From the NCBI RefSeq assembly GCF_030209355.1, contig NZ_JARVSF010000004.1, positions 1 to 64,000 of the forward strand: DNA of 64,000 nt, read 5' to 3'. How positions within the stretch are numbered: the stretch's first letter is position 1; every line of letters starts with the position of its first letter. The notes beneath the pieces were generated by a model. The model had not been told where the DNA came from. It worked only from the letters and a program-made list of their open reading frames with translations, and made no database searches. Below are positions 49,214 to 58,671 of the stretch, piece by piece. The stretch comes from Pseudarthrobacter sp. fls2-241-R2A-127. Lineage in GTDB: Bacteria; Actinomycetota; Actinomycetes; Actinomycetales; Micrococcaceae. Position numbers and translations under genes: made by a program.

Positions 49214-50515
49214 ATGAACAGCAACCACGGCTCAAAAGCTTCCATGGCGCTCGGCTGGAGAATGGCAGCAGCTCCGGTCGCTGTTTTGGGGGCGGGCCTT
49301 ATTGCCTTCGCCAGGCTGAGCCCAACGGCCCAAGGGACCATCTGGGCAGAAGATGGAGCTGTCTTCGTCCAGGATGCACTGGCACGTCCTGGAATTCTCG
49401 GAGTCTTTTCCCCTTACCAGGGTTACTTGCACGTGGTGCCTCGACTTGCGGCCGCATTCGTTGTCCGGCTTTTCCCCGTGGACGCTTATGCCGTGGCTAT
49501 CTCACTTCTGAGCAGCCTGATCGTTGGTCTCGTAGCCTTCATGGTCTTCCTCTGTGCCAGTGCCATCTCGACACGACTTGTGCCGAGGCTGGCGTGGGCA
49601 TCGATCACGATCCTCGTGGCACCCGCGGCGCTGGAGACCTCGGGGAACCTTGCCAACCTCCACTGGTACCTGCTTTGGCTGGCTCCCTGGCTTCTCATCA
49701 AGCCGGCGCGGAACGGGGCCGAAGGAATTGTTCTATTTGTTGTGGCTGCGCTCGCGTCCCTGACTGAGATCCTCACGCTGATGTTCGTGCCGCTCTTCCT
49801 CTACCAGTTCCGGGAAAGGAAGTTATGGCCTGCCAGGGCCGGGTTGTTAATCGGTATCGCATGCCAGGTCTTCACGACCGTAAGTTATCCGCGTTCCGCT
49901 CCGTTTGAGCCTGCAAACTTTCTGTCTGTCGTGGCCGGTTGGTTCCTCAACAGCAGCTCGGCAGTAATGTTCGGTACGTCCAATCAAATTGCGCTGCTTA
50001 TTTTGAACTTTGGGGCACTCCCTATTGTGTTGGCGGCCCTCCCTTTTTTCGCGGCCTTTCTCTTTCTCTTGTTCAGGAGCACTGCTGCCCATCGTTTCGT
50101 TGCCCTGGTCGCTGTTGCGGCGTCCGTGGGCGTTTGGGCTGCGGCCGTGCTTTTCAATTTCTCGAAAGAGTTCAACTACGCGGAATTCCAGGCCGCCCAG
50201 TGGCATGAATTCCTGCTGGGCCGATACAGCGTATTGCCGTCCATGTTCCTTCTTGCCATCCTTCCCCTCTTAGCAGTCGCTTTGGAAGAAACTTCTGCCA
50301 AGGCCGCAACTTCGGTGCTGGCCGTATTCGCCCTCTTGCAGTGCTTGTATTTCTTCCCCTCTTTTTCATTCCGCCAAGACGGTCCCATCTGGGCTGTGGG
50401 AGTTGCCGACGCCCGCGCGGCCTGCGCGGAGAACCCGGAGATGGCTGCGCACGCGGTCGCAACGGCGCCGGGAAACTGGAAGGTGGATGTGCCTTGCGCC
50501 ATCTTGCGAAGGTGA
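49214..50515 (+). CDS. GT-C-like polytopic membrane protein
   Basis: 433-residue protein with about ten predicted helices. The N-terminal extracytoplasmic loop IWAEDGAVFVQDALARPG followed by YQGYLHVVPRLAA is the hallmark of a family of uncharacterised membrane proteins in glycan loci that resemble GT-C enzymes, with the loop Asp/Glu as candidate catalytic base. The C-terminus is soluble and short. Start at ATG 49214 after ATGGGGGA; an earlier GTG-type or ATG start would add non-conserved residues. Probably modifies the exported glycan using polyprenyl-linked sugars, but this is inference. Confidence 0.7.
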   Translation: MNSNHGSKASMALGWRMAAAPVAVLGAGLIAFARLSPTAQGTIWAEDGAVFVQDALARPGILGVFSPYQGYLHVVPRLAAAFVVRLFPVDAYAVAISLLSSLIVGLVAFMVFLCASAISTRLVPRLAWASITILVAPAALETSGNLANLHWYLLWLAPWLLIKPARNGAEGIVLFVVAALASLTEILTLMFVPLFLYQFRERKLWPARAGLLIGIACQVFTTVSYPRSAPFEPANFLSVVAGWFLNSSSAVMFGTSNQIALLILNFGALPIVLAALPFFAAFLFLLFRSTAAHRFVALVAVAASVGVWAAAVLFNFSKEFNYAEFQAAQWHEFLLGRYSVLPSMFLLAILPLLAVALEETSAKAATSVLAVFALLQCLYFFPSFSFRQDGPIWAVGVADARAACAENPEMAAHAVATAPGNWKVDVPCAILRR

Positions 50516-50686
50516 AACGCCTGGCTTGGTCCGGAGAACATCGGCGCCTGACAAGCCCGGCGAAAATTCCACGCCAGTGCATTGCTGGTGCACATGTTGG
50601 CATTGTTCTGGCGTTGTCGATTGAAGATCGTGTTCCCAGCGTCCGCTAGCTGATCTTCTGGGACTGCCGCCGGAGGATGGGCGTCT

Positions 50687-50695
50687 TTGTCCACA
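50687..50695 (+). promoter_or_regulatory. DnaA-box-like 9-mer upstream of cpaF
   Basis: TTGTCCACA, the actinobacterial DnaA-box consensus, lies about 56 bp before the predicted transcription start and in the same orientation as TTATCCACA before the SAF-domain gene. Confidence 0.4.
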
Positions 50696-50711
50696 GGCGC
50701 ACCCATATGAC

Positions 50712-50740
50712 TTGGCAGCATGGTGTACGCTCCCTAGGCT
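50712..50740 (+). promoter_or_regulatory. promoter of the cpaF-tad operon
   Basis: TTGGCA (50712-50717), a 17-bp spacer and TAGGCT (50735-50740). The start would be near 50747, giving a short leader with GGAGG at 50766-50770 before the cpaF ATG. Confidence 0.6.
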
Positions 50741-50780
50741 GTTACCCAGTCGCACTGCCTCCGATGGAGGTGGCATTTGT

Positions 50781-52016
50781 ATGGGGGAACATATGGACGC
50801 GCTGGGAATAGTTGAGGACGAGGTCCGCGAACTTATCCGCCGCCGCGGATTGGATCCGCTCCGGCAAGCGGGCGAAGTCCGGCGCCTGGTGGAAGCTGCG
50901 GTCACCGACTATGACGAGCGGGCTTTGATCGGACCGCTTCCGCCCATCGGGCCGCTGGACGCAGCCCGCAGATTCCTGTTCGACGCGGTTGCAGGGTTCG
51001 GTGTGCTTCAGCCGCTGCTCGACGATCCTTCGATCGAGGAGATTTGGCTCAACGCCCCGAACGAAATCTTCGTGGCGCGTAATGGCGAGTCCGAGCTGAC
51101 GTCATTGAGCCTCACTGAGCAGCAGGTGCGCGACCTCGTGGAGCGTATGTTGAAAAGCTCGGGCAGGCGCCTGGACATGTCGTCGCCCTTCGTGGATGCT
51201 GCTCTCCCGGATGGCTCCAGGCTTCACGTCGTCATCCCGGACGTCACCCGCCGCCACTGGGCGGTTAACATCCGCAAATTCGTGGTGAAGGCGAGCCGAC
51301 TTGAGCACCTTGTTGAGCTCGGAACGCTGACGCACCAATCTGCCCGGTTCCTTGGGGCGGCAGTTTCCAGCGGCCTGAACATCCTGGTTTCCGGCGCAAC
51401 ACAGGCCGGAAAGACCACCATGCTGAATTGCCTGGCGGCCAGTATCGGCAGCCGGGAACGCGTGATCACGGTTGAAGAAATCTTCGAACTCCAGTTCCCG
51501 CTGCGCGATGTGGTCGGCCTCCAGTGCCGCCAACCCAACTTGGAGGGTGAAGGCGAGATCCCGCTCCGGCGTCTGGTGAAGGAAGCGCTGCGGATGCGGC
51601 CCGACAGGCTGGTGGTGGGGGAGGTCCGCGAAGCGGAGAGCCTGGACATGCTGATTGCACTGAACAGTGGACTTCCCGGGATGTGTACCGTCCACGCTAA
51701 CTCTGCCCACGACGCTGTCACCAAGATTTGCACGCTGCCGTTACTGGCCGGGGAAAATATCTCAAGCGCCTTCGTATTGCCCACAGTCGCATCATGCATC
51801 GATCTCGTCGTGCACTGCAGCAGGCAGGCAGACGGGCGGAGACAGGTAACGCAGATCCTTTCACTGGGGCGACGCGTGGAGAACGGCATCATAGAATCCT
51901 CGCTTGTCTTTGCCCTGGAGAACGGCGTTTTGCAGCCCAGGGCAAACGCCATGCCGGCGGCTGAAAAATTCACCCGGGCCGGTTACGACGTCGCCGCACT
52001 GTTGGATGCTCGATGA
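50781..52016 (+). CDS. CpaF/TadA-like secretion ATPase
   Basis: 411-residue hexameric ATPase that powers Tad/Flp pilus assembly. An N-terminal helical domain precedes the ATPase core with Walker A GATQAGKTT (205-213), the Asp box region ITVEEIFELQF, Walker B RPDRLVVGEVREAES and MCTVHANSAHDA (His box). The glutamine in the P-loop replaces the usual glycine and may be a mark of this actinobacterial subfamily. ATG 50781 follows GGAGG by ten bases; ATG 50793 behind GGGGGA is an alternative. It overlaps tadB by four bases (ATGA). Confidence 0.9.
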   Translation: MGEHMDALGIVEDEVRELIRRRGLDPLRQAGEVRRLVEAAVTDYDERALIGPLPPIGPLDAARRFLFDAVAGFGVLQPLLDDPSIEEIWLNAPNEIFVARNGESELTSLSLTEQQVRDLVERMLKSSGRRLDMSSPFVDAALPDGSRLHVVIPDVTRRHWAVNIRKFVVKASRLEHLVELGTLTHQSARFLGAAVSSGLNILVSGATQAGKTTMLNCLAASIGSRERVITVEEIFELQFPLRDVVGLQCRQPNLEGEGEIPLRRLVKEALRMRPDRLVVGEVREAESLDMLIALNSGLPGMCTVHANSAHDAVTKICTLPLLAGENISSAFVLPTVASCIDLVVHCSRQADGRRQVTQILSLGRRVENGIIESSLVFALENGVLQPRANAMPAAEKFTRAGYDVAALLDAR

Positions 52017-52870
52017 ATTCCGCGATATTGGGGGCCACTGCGGGGGTTGGCTTCTTCCTCATCTGGTGGTCATCCTGGGAGACCCCAAATACCGGACGCC
52101 GGGAGCGGAAGCCCGGACGCCTCAGCGACCTGCTCAGTGCCGCCGGCGTCGAGAAAGTATCCGCCCGGGGACTGGTGGGGACCTGCCTGGGCATGGGACT
52201 GTTCATTGCCCTTGCCTTCTTCGCGATCAGCCGTTCATGGCCGATCGCCGGCTGCTTCGGACTTTTCGGAGCGTGGCTGCCAATCACGCTGCTCCGCTGG
52301 CGGGCACGAAAAAGGACGGCGCTGCTGCGCCAGCTCTGGCCCGACGTCGTTGACCACCTGCGCTCGGCAATCCGCGCCGGCCTCCCGCTGCCTGAAGCCC
52401 TCATCCAACTCGGCGACAAAGGGCCCGAAGAGCTCCGGCCTCTGTTCCGGGAGTTCGGCGCCGACTACCGTGCCGGCGGCCAATTCGACGGCTCCCTGAA
52501 CAAACTCAAAAACCGGCTTGCCGACCCCGTGGCAGACCGTATCGTGGAAGCGTTGCGGCTCACCCGTGAAGTGGGCGGCTCCGATCTGGGCCGGCTGCTC
52601 GGTACCTTGGGAGAATTCCTCCGCGAAAGCGCCCGCACACGCAGTGAGCTCGAAGCGCGGCAGTCCTGGACGATCAACGCGGCTCGGCTTGCTGTTGCCG
52701 CTCCGTGGATCGTACTGGTCCTGCTGGCAACCAGACCGGAAGCAATCCAGGCGTACAACACGCCCATGGGCGCGGCAGTCCTGGTGGGCGGTCTTGTTGT
52801 CTCGCTCATTTGCTACACCGTCATGTTGAAGATCGGCGCCCTGCCCCAGGACGAAAGGGTGCTCCGATGA
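52013..52870 (+). CDS. TadB-like inner membrane platform protein
   Basis: 285-residue T2SSF-domain protein. Two helices near the N-terminus (about 3-20 and 60-90), a cytoplasmic T2SSF domain (LLRQLWPDVVDHLRSAIRAGLPLPEALIQLG, LTREVGGSDLGRLLGTLGEFLRESARTRSEL) and two C-terminal helices. TadB and TadC form the membrane platform on which CpaF acts. Overlaps both neighbours by four bases. Confidence 0.87.
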   Translation: MNSAILGATAGVGFFLIWWSSWETPNTGRRERKPGRLSDLLSAAGVEKVSARGLVGTCLGMGLFIALAFFAISRSWPIAGCFGLFGAWLPITLLRWRARKRTALLRQLWPDVVDHLRSAIRAGLPLPEALIQLGDKGPEELRPLFREFGADYRAGGQFDGSLNKLKNRLADPVADRIVEALRLTREVGGSDLGRLLGTLGEFLRESARTRSELEARQSWTINAARLAVAAPWIVLVLLATRPEAIQAYNTPMGAAVLVGGLVVSLICYTVMLKIGALPQDERVLR

Positions 52871-53808
52871 TGGTCATCCCGCCCGCCGCTGTTGTCTGTG
52901 GAATGGGCCTTGGACTCGGCTTGTGGCTGGCAGTCTTCAGGTCCCCGCCAATGCGTGCCATGACACTTTCTGAACGGATCGAGCCCCAGCTTAAGTCCCA
53001 GAACCTGGAGTCGCGGCTCCTGAACGCGGGCAAACAGACCTTGACACCATTCGGGCCGCTGGAACGGATTCTGCGTCCGGTCTTCCGTGACTGGCTTTCC
53101 GCATTGGCCCGGTTGAACCCGTCGCCGGGAGCCACGGAGCGGCGGCTTGCCCAGGCGGGGATCAGCAAGTCGCCCCTTGACTTCCGCGCGGAACAGCTGC
53201 TGTGGGCAGCGGCCGGGTTTGCCATATCCCTGACATTCACAGTCATTGGAGCCGCCGCAGGAAGGTTCAGTCCGCTCTTCGCGGCTGCCCTAACCATCGG
53301 CAGCGCAGCAGCAGGTTTTGTACTGCGGGATTACTGGTTGGGCGCCCAAGTCCGACGCCGGGAGGCCCGCATGATGGCTGAGTTCCCCAGCCTGGCTGAG
53401 CTGATGGCCTTGGCCGTCAGCGCGGGAGAAAGCGCGACGGGTGCATTGGACCGGGTCTGCCGCAGCGCCCACGGAGAACTGTCCAAGGAATTTGCCAAGA
53501 TCCTCGCAGAGACAAGGGCAGGCAAACCCCTCATCCTCGCCTTGGAGGAATTTTCGGCACGCACTGACCTTGCGCCCCTGGTCAGGTTTGTTGACGGCAT
53601 CATCGTTGCAGTGGACAGGGGAACCCCTCTTGCGGAAGTGCTCCGCGCCCAAGCCCAGGATGTCCGTGATTCGGCCAAGCGCGACCTCATGGAAGCCGCA
53701 GGCAGGAAAGAAATAGCGATGATGGTGCCGTTGGTCTTCGGGGTCCTCCCGCTGACGGTGGTATTCGCCGTCTTCCCGGGCATTGCAGCGATCAATTTGG
53801 GCTTCTAA
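52867..53808 (+). CDS. TadC-like inner membrane platform protein
   Basis: 313-residue T2SSF protein with an N-terminal helix, a paired helix region (about 115-155), a cytoplasmic T2SSF domain (MMAEFPSLAELMALAVSAGESATGALDRV and FVDGIIVAVDRGTPLAEVLRAQAQDVRD) and a C-terminal helix (MVPLVFGVLPLTVVFAVFPG). Start at the first of two adjacent ATG codons, overlapping tadB by four bases. Partner of TadB. Confidence 0.87.
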   Translation: MMVIPPAAVVCGMGLGLGLWLAVFRSPPMRAMTLSERIEPQLKSQNLESRLLNAGKQTLTPFGPLERILRPVFRDWLSALARLNPSPGATERRLAQAGISKSPLDFRAEQLLWAAAGFAISLTFTVIGAAAGRFSPLFAAALTIGSAAAGFVLRDYWLGAQVRRREARMMAEFPSLAELMALAVSAGESATGALDRVCRSAHGELSKEFAKILAETRAGKPLILALEEFSARTDLAPLVRFVDGIIVAVDRGTPLAEVLRAQAQDVRDSAKRDLMEAAGRKEIAMMVPLVFGVLPLTVVFAVFPGIAAINLGF

Positions 53809-53853
53809 GGGCTGTGGACGGCACTCAGTCGTGCTGCGGCCCCTGTAAGGACA

Positions 53854-53859
53854 TATAAA
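53854..53859 (+). promoter_or_regulatory. candidate -10 (TATAAA) before pilin-like gene
   Basis: TATAAAT lies in an AT-rich leader that stands out from the GC-rich surroundings, 23 bases before the pilin-like ATG. It would allow separate, stronger expression of the pilin. No clear -35. Confidence 0.3.
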
Positions 53860-53876
53860 TCAGGAAAGGATGCAAC

Positions 53877-54128
53877 ATGAAAATGATCGGAAACCGTCTC
53901 TTCGTGCTGTTTATCGGAATAGCTGCTCTGTTGCAGTGTGGAATACAGCCCCCGGGAAACCGGCGCCGATCGGAAATGGCTCCGGGCGACAACCCCGAAC
54001 GTGGGGACGTGCCGGGTTGGGTAATGATTACACTCATGTCCGCCGTCCTGGTGGCGGCTCTCCTGGCGCTCGCCGGCCCGGCACTGGAAGCCATGTTCAA
54101 CCAGGCCATGGATAAAGTAGGGAACTGA
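53877..54128 (+). CDS. small pilin-like Tad protein
   Basis: 83-residue protein with one N-terminal hydrophobic stretch (about 8-22), a charged middle and a second hydrophobic segment (about 47-67) directly after ERGDVPGW. The Glu-Arg-Gly pattern before a C-terminal hydrophobic helix resembles Flp pilins and the small protein usually found between TadC and TadE in actinobacteria. A good ribosome binding site (AGGAAAGGA) lies six bases upstream. It is the best candidate for the pilus subunit; processing is not proven. Confidence 0.7.
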   Translation: MKMIGNRLFVLFIGIAALLQCGIQPPGNRRRSEMAPGDNPERGDVPGWVMITLMSAVLVAALLALAGPALEAMFNQAMDKVGN

Positions 54129-54131
54129 TCC

Positions 54132-54548
54132 ATGGCACGATCCGCTCCAGGGCTCGGGGCGCGTCCCGGGCTGCCCTCCCAGGGGGAGCGGGGAGCCGCC
54201 GTCGTGGACTTTGTCCTCGTCGGCGGGCTGCTCACGTTGTTCTTCCTCGCGATCATCCAGCTGACCTTGGTCCTGCACGTTCGGAACACACTTATCGATG
54301 CTGCCGCGTCCGGGGCCCGGTACGGGACCTTGGCAGACCGCAGCGCTGCAGATGCGGAGGACCGGACCCGCAGCCTCATTGTGATTGCACTAAACCCCGG
54401 ATTTGCCGAGCAGGTCAGCACCAGGGAAGTGAATCTGCAGGGAACGCGCACGCTGGAAGTTACCGTCAGGTCACCACTGCCTGTCATCGGCCTGATCGGC
54501 CCCCGGGACATGTTGGAGGTGAAAGGGCATGCAGCCATCCAGCCGTGA
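54132..54548 (+). CDS. TadE-like pilus assembly protein
   Basis: 138-residue pseudopilin-like protein. GERGAAVVDFVLVGGLLTLFFLAIIQLTLVL is the conserved TadE N-terminal motif and helix (about 18-48), followed by a periplasmic domain beginning VRNTLIDAAASGARYGTLA. Starts three bases after the pilin-like gene and overlaps the next gene by 20 bases. Confidence 0.83.
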   Translation: MARSAPGLGARPGLPSQGERGAAVVDFVLVGGLLTLFFLAIIQLTLVLHVRNTLIDAAASGARYGTLADRSAADAEDRTRSLIVIALNPGFAEQVSTREVNLQGTRTLEVTVRSPLPVIGLIGPRDMLEVKGHAAIQP

Positions 54549-55122
54549 TCCGGGCGCACCTGACAGGCCGCCCGGAACCGCGAGCACGTTCCGCCTCGTG
54601 ACAAGGTTCGCGGAAGCACTCTGCCGGCAACCACCCCGGGACGCCGGCCGGCTCCCGGGAAATGCAAACGTCCCCGGCCTCCAGCACCGGGGACACCCGC
54701 AGCGGCACTCCACAGAGCACGAACAGGGGAGTGCGGTGGTCGAGTTCACCTTCCTGGCGCTTCTGCTGATGGTTCCGCTGGTGTATTTCGTCATCACGGT
54801 TGGGCAGATCCAAGGAGGTTCCTTCGCCGTGGTTGGCGCCGCGGACCAGGCGGCAAAGGTGTACGTTGCCCAGGCCGACCCCGTCAACGCGCAGGCGGCG
54901 GCGGAGCGGGCAGTATCCCTGGCGCTTTCCGATTTCGGGCAGGAACCAGGGCGGGCAAACGTGACGACAAGCTGTGAACCTGCAGACTGCACCGCCGCGG
55001 GAAGCGCCGTCACGGTGACCGTCAGCCTCAATGTGGCGCTCCCGTTCCTCCCTTTTGCGGAGGGATTGTCTGCTACGGACGTCCAGGCCTCCGCAACCCA
55101 GTTGGTGGGGCGGTACCGGTGA
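54529..55122 (+). CDS. second TadE/TadF-like protein with long N-terminal extension
   Basis: 197-residue protein. The TadE-type motif and helix (EQGSAVVEFTFLALLLMVPLVYFVITVGQIQ) start only near residue 65; the first 60 residues are Pro/Arg/His-rich and unlike the family. The C-terminal domain has a Cys pair (SCEPADC). The true start may be later, but no better ribosome binding site is visible; AAAGGG lies just before the ATG. Overlaps the TadE-like and TadG-like genes. Confidence 0.75.
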   Translation: MQPSSRDPGAPDRPPGTASTFRLVTRFAEALCRQPPRDAGRLPGNANVPGLQHRGHPQRHSTEHEQGSAVVEFTFLALLLMVPLVYFVITVGQIQGGSFAVVGAADQAAKVYVAQADPVNAQAAAERAVSLALSDFGQEPGRANVTTSCEPADCTAAGSAVTVTVSLNVALPFLPFAEGLSATDVQASATQLVGRYR

Positions 55123-55568
55123 CACCCAGTGAGCAAAACGGCGAAGACGGCCAGCTGACGGTGATGATCGTCGGCTATGTGGCCCTGGCCTTGCTGGTCG
55201 CCACGGTCGTCATCGGAATATCCAGCGTCTACCTCGAGCACAAGCGGCTCCTCTCCTTGGCTGACGGAGCATCCATGGCCGCTGCCGACAGCTACACACT
55301 GGGCGACGTCTCATCACAGGGCGGAACCCCGTCTGCTGTCCTCAACCCTGCCCGGGTGCGCAACGTGGCAGCTGACTTCATCGGCAGAAGCCCGGCCTCA
55401 CAACGGTTCTCCAGCCTTGCCGTAGCCCCGGGAACGGGATCGCCCGACGGTTCGACCGCCGTCGTAGTCCTTACCGCCGCGGTGCATCCGCCAGTGGTGA
55501 ACTTCCTGGTGCCCGACGGAATCCGCATCGAGGCGTCCTCCACGGCACGTGCCCGGCTGGTCCGTTGA
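55119..55568 (+). CDS. TadG/Rv3654c-like pilus assembly protein
   Basis: 149-residue protein with the motif EDGQLTVMIVGYVALALLVATVVIGISSVYLEHKRLLSLADGASMAAADS, an N-terminal helix with the TadG-like start (Gly-Gln) and a conserved LADGASMAAAD. The rest is a small periplasmic domain. GTG start overlapping the previous stop. Last gene of the tad operon, followed 76 bp later by prfB. Confidence 0.75.
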   Translation: MTPSEQNGEDGQLTVMIVGYVALALLVATVVIGISSVYLEHKRLLSLADGASMAAADSYTLGDVSSQGGTPSAVLNPARVRNVAADFIGRSPASQRFSSLAVAPGTGSPDGSTAVVVLTAAVHPPVVNFLVPDGIRIEASSTARARLVR

Positions 55569-55629
55569 CGCCTGGCCCGGCGGAGCAGCCCCGTTCACGG
55601 GCGGCGCAGGGCCGTCTGCCCCGATAGCG

Positions 55630-55635
55630 TAGGCT
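55630..55635 (+). promoter_or_regulatory. candidate -10 box for prfB (TAGGCT)
   Basis: TAGGCT lies nine bases before the prfB ATG, so the leader would be only two or three bases; no Shine-Dalgarno sequence is present. Confidence 0.45.
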
Positions 55636-55644
55636 TAAACCACC

Positions 55645-56760
55645 ATGGCCAATATTGATTTTTCCGCTGAAATCCGCGCTCTCCGCGCCACCTACGAGTC
55701 CATCGAACGCGTCTCAGACGTCGATGCCCTCCGTGAAGACATCGCCGAACTCAGCGAGCGGGCAGGGGAGCCGGACCTGTGGGACGACCCCGCAGCGGCC
55801 CAGAAGATCACCTCCAGGCTCTCCCACCGCCAGTCCGAACTGGAGCGCCTCACCAACCTGGCCTCACGGATCGACGACCTCGAAGTGCTGGTGGAACTCG
55901 GCCAGGACGAGGACGACGCCGCCTCGATGGGGGAGGCCGCGACCGAACTGGAATCCATCAAGAAGGCCCTCAAAGACCTGGAAGTGGTCACCCTGTTGTC
56001 AGGGGAATATGACGAGCGCGAAGCCGTGGTCTCCATCCGGGCGGGAGCGGGCGGAGTCGATGCGGCAGATTTCGCCGAAATGCTGATGCGCATGTACCTC
56101 CGCTGGGCCGAACGGCACGGTTACCCCACGACGGTCATGGACACTTCGTACGCGGAGGAAGCCGGCCTGAAATCGGCCACGTTCGAGGTCAAGGCGCCCT
56201 ACGCCTACGGCACCCTCAGCGTTGAAGCAGGAACCCACCGGCTGGTCCGGATCAGCCCGTTCGACAACCAGGGCCGGCGCCAGACGTCGTTCGCGGCCGT
56301 GGAAGTCATCCCGCTGATCGAACAGACAGATTCCATCGACATCCCGGACAACGAAATCAGGGTCGATGTATTCCGTTCGTCCGGCCCCGGCGGACAGTCG
56401 GTTAACACCACCGACTCCGCGGTGCGCCTCACGCACATTCCTACCGGCACCGTCGTCTCGATGCAGAACGAGAAGTCACAGCTCCAAAACCGGGCCGCGG
56501 CCATGCGCGTGCTGCAATCCCGGCTCCTCCTGCTCAAGAAGGAACAGGAAGACGCGGAGAAGAAGGCCCTGGCCGGGGACGTCAAAGCCTCCTGGGGCGA
56601 CCAGATGCGCTCCTACGTCCTCAACCCCTACCAGATGGTGAAAGACCTGCGCACGGAACACGAAGTGGGCAACACGTCTGCAGTGTTCGACGGCGAGATC
56701 GACGACTTCATCGACGCCGGCATCCGCTGGCGTACTGACAACCGCAACGCCGAAAAGTAG
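55645..56760 (+). CDS. prfB: peptide chain release factor 2
   Basis: Reads UGA and UAA stop codons. The 371-residue protein has the SPF codon-recognition tripeptide ([12 protein letters not shown]), the GGQ peptidyl-hydrolysis motif in [18 protein letters not shown], and a conserved acidic N-terminal domain. The frame is continuous: no programmed frameshift exists, in agreement with other actinobacteria. Probably translated from a nearly leaderless transcript. It begins the prfB-ftsEX-peptidase-smpB-ssrA order. Confidence 0.97.
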   Translation: MANIDFSAEIRALRATYESIERVSDVDALREDIAELSERAGEPDLWDDPAAAQKITSRLSHRQSELERLTNLASRIDDLEVLVELGQDEDDAASMGEAATELESIKKALKDLEVVTLLSGEYDEREAVVSIRAGAGGVDAADFAEMLMRMYLRWAERHGYPTTVMDTSYAEEAGLKSATFEVKAPYAYGTLSVEAGTHRLVRISPFDNQGRRQTSFAAVEVIPLIEQTDSIDIPDNEIRVDVFRSSGPGGQSVNTTDSAVRLTHIPTGTVVSMQNEKSQLQNRAAAMRVLQSRLLLLKKEQEDAEKKALAGDVKASWGDQMRSYVLNPYQMVKDLRTEHEVGNTSAVFDGEIDDFIDAGIRWRTDNRNAEK

Positions 56761-56835
56761 CAGGCCGGGCCGCCGGCCGCCATGTGATCCGGCGACACGC
56801 CCCCGAAAGCCCGCCCAAGCGCCGGGCATCCTGCG

Positions 56836-56841
56836 TATAGT
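56836..56841 (+). promoter_or_regulatory. candidate -10 box for ftsEX (TATAGT)
   Basis: TATAGT in the 184-bp gap between prfB and ftsE; the leader to ftsE would be about 97 bases. Weak -35. Confidence 0.35.
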
Positions 56842-56944
56842 CGAGGGGCCGGGGCCCTACTTCCCCCAAACGAAAACCCGTGCACCGGCTGCAGAACTGG
56901 GCTGCATCAGAACAATCAGCCATGCCTGCAGGGTACTTAGGGCC

Positions 56945-57733
56945 ATGATCCGATTCGAAAATGTCACCAAGGTCTACGACCAAAAAGCCCGGCCGGCGCT
57001 GGACTCCGTCAACCTTGAGATTGATCGCGGCGAATTCGCCTTCCTGGTGGGGGCCTCCGGCTCCGGAAAGTCCACCTTCCTTCGGCTGGTGCTGAAGGAA
57101 GACCGCGCAACCTCGGGCGCCGTCTACGTGGCCGGCCAAAACGTCGCCAGGATTTCGAGCTGGCGCGTGCCGCGCCTCCGCCGCGGTATCGGCGTCGTCT
57201 TCCAGGACTTCCGCCTCCTGCCGCAAAAAAATGTCTTCGCCAACGTAGCCTTCGCCATGCAGGTCATCGGCAAGAGCCGCAGCGTCATCCGCGATACGGT
57301 GCCCGAGGTCCTCAAGACCGTTGGCCTCGAAGGCAAGGAACACCGCATGCCGCACGAACTCTCCGGCGGCGAGCAGCAGCGCGTCGCCATTGCCCGGGCC
57401 GTGGTCAACCGGCCCGGGATCCTCCTGGCCGATGAACCCACCGGAAACCTTGACCCCACCACGTCCATGGGCATCATGGGCGTGCTGGACAAGATCAACC
57501 AGAACGGGACCACGGTGGTGATGGCCACCCACGACGACGACATCGTCAACGAAATGCGCAAACGGGTGGTCGAGCTCAAGAACGGCGTGGTGATCCGCGA
57601 CGAAGCGAAGGCTTTGTACACCTCGATGATCCCCGTCGTCGGCCAGTCCAGGCGGCTCAAGGACGCCAGCGGCAGGGAAGCGCCCGACGACGGACTGCCG
57701 GGGAACGGTGCCGAAGGTGAGGCACGGCAATGA
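56945..57733 (+). CDS. ftsE: cell division ATPase FtsE
   Basis: ATPase of the FtsEX complex at the division septum, which gates peptidoglycan hydrolases. The 262-residue protein has Walker [11 protein letters not shown]-loop [10 protein letters not shown], signature [14 protein letters not shown], Walker [13 protein letters not shown] and a switch His in MATHDDD. A C-terminal tail of about 35 residues is longer than usual and weakly conserved. Overlaps ftsX by four bases. Confidence 0.95.
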   Translation: MIRFENVTKVYDQKARPALDSVNLEIDRGEFAFLVGASGSGKSTFLRLVLKEDRATSGAVYVAGQNVARISSWRVPRLRRGIGVVFQDFRLLPQKNVFANVAFAMQVIGKSRSVIRDTVPEVLKTVGLEGKEHRMPHELSGGEQQRVAIARAVVNRPGILLADEPTGNLDPTTSMGIMGVLDKINQNGTTVVMATHDDDIVNEMRKRVVELKNGVVIRDEAKALYTSMIPVVGQSRRLKDASGREAPDDGLPGNGAEGEARQ

Positions 57734-58644
57734 GGCTAGCATTCATCCTCTCCGAGATCGGCAGCGGCCTGCGCCGCAACCTTTCGATGGTGGTCTCGGT
57801 CATCCTGGTGACGTTCGTCTCCCTCACGTTCGTGGGCGCGGCCGGAATGCTCCAGATGCAGATCAACCAGATGAAGGGGTACTGGTACGACAAGGTCCAG
57901 GTGGCCATCTTCCTGTGCAGTGACGGTTCGACGGCGCCAGGGTGCGCGTCGGGGCCGGTCACGCCTGAGCAGCAGCAGGGCCTGAACGCGCTCCTTAAGT
58001 CGCCGGCCGTTGCCCAGTACATCAATGACTTCCAGTTCGAGTCCCGGGACGAGGCCTACAAACACTTTAAGGACCAGTTCTCCAACTCGCCCATCGTTGA
58101 TTCCGTCACCCCGGACCAGTTGCCGGCGTCTTTCAGGATCAACATGAAGGACCCCGAGAAGTACCAGATCATCAGTGAGACCTTCTCTTCCCAGCCGGGC
58201 GTGGAGACCGTGATCGACCAGCGACAGCTGCTCGAACGCCTCTTCTCAGTGATGAACGGTGCCTCGTTGGTGGCAGTGGGCATCGCCGGGGTGATGATCG
58301 TCTGCGCCATTTTGCTGATCGCCACCACCATTCGGCTCTCCGCGTTCAGCAGGCGCCGGGAAACCGGGATCATGCGGCTCGTTGGCGCGTCGAAGACTGT
58401 CATCCAGTTGCCCTTCATCCTCGAGGGGGTCATCGCCGCGGTCATCGGTGCGGCGCTGGCTTCCGGCACCCTGTGGGCCGTGGCCCAGTTCTTCCTGGGT
58501 GACTACATGTCCCGCCAATACCCGGACACCGCCTTCATTTCTTCAGGCCAGACACTGATCCTCGCGCCGGCGCTGCTGATCCTTGGCGGATCCTTGGCAG
58601 GAATTTCGTCTCTCTTGACCCTTCGCAGATATTTGCGCGTTTAG
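57730..58644 (+). CDS. ftsX: cell division permease FtsX
   Basis: 304-residue type VII ABC (FtsX-like) permease. It has an N-terminal helix (about 22-45), a large extracytoplasmic loop (about 46-175) that contacts the hydrolase, then three helices (about 178-200, 225-250 and 278-297) with the cytoplasmic [26 protein letters not shown] coupling region. Two Cys ([12 protein letters not shown]) lie in the loop. The downstream hydrolase is its likely partner. Confidence 0.94.
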   Translation: MRLAFILSEIGSGLRRNLSMVVSVILVTFVSLTFVGAAGMLQMQINQMKGYWYDKVQVAIFLCSDGSTAPGCASGPVTPEQQQGLNALLKSPAVAQYINDFQFESRDEAYKHFKDQFSNSPIVDSVTPDQLPASFRINMKDPEKYQIISETFSSQPGVETVIDQRQLLERLFSVMNGASLVAVGIAGVMIVCAILLIATTIRLSAFSRRRETGIMRLVGASKTVIQLPFILEGVIAAVIGAALASGTLWAVAQFFLGDYMSRQYPDTAFISSGQTLILAPALLILGGSLAGISSLLTLRRYLRV

Positions 58645-58647
58645 GCT
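58642..58647 (+). promoter_or_regulatory. candidate -10 box for the M23 peptidase (TAGGCT)
   Basis: TAGGCT overlaps the ftsX stop. Transcription from here would start near 58654, downstream of the ATG at 58648, which supports the later start at 58672. Confidence 0.4.
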
Positions 58648-58671
58648 ATGCAAACCGACCAAGGAATGCTC

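Noticed and set aside
55645..55760. Programmed frameshift in prfB
   Set aside because: The frame is continuous from ATG through SPF and GGQ; no slippery CTT-TGA site is present.
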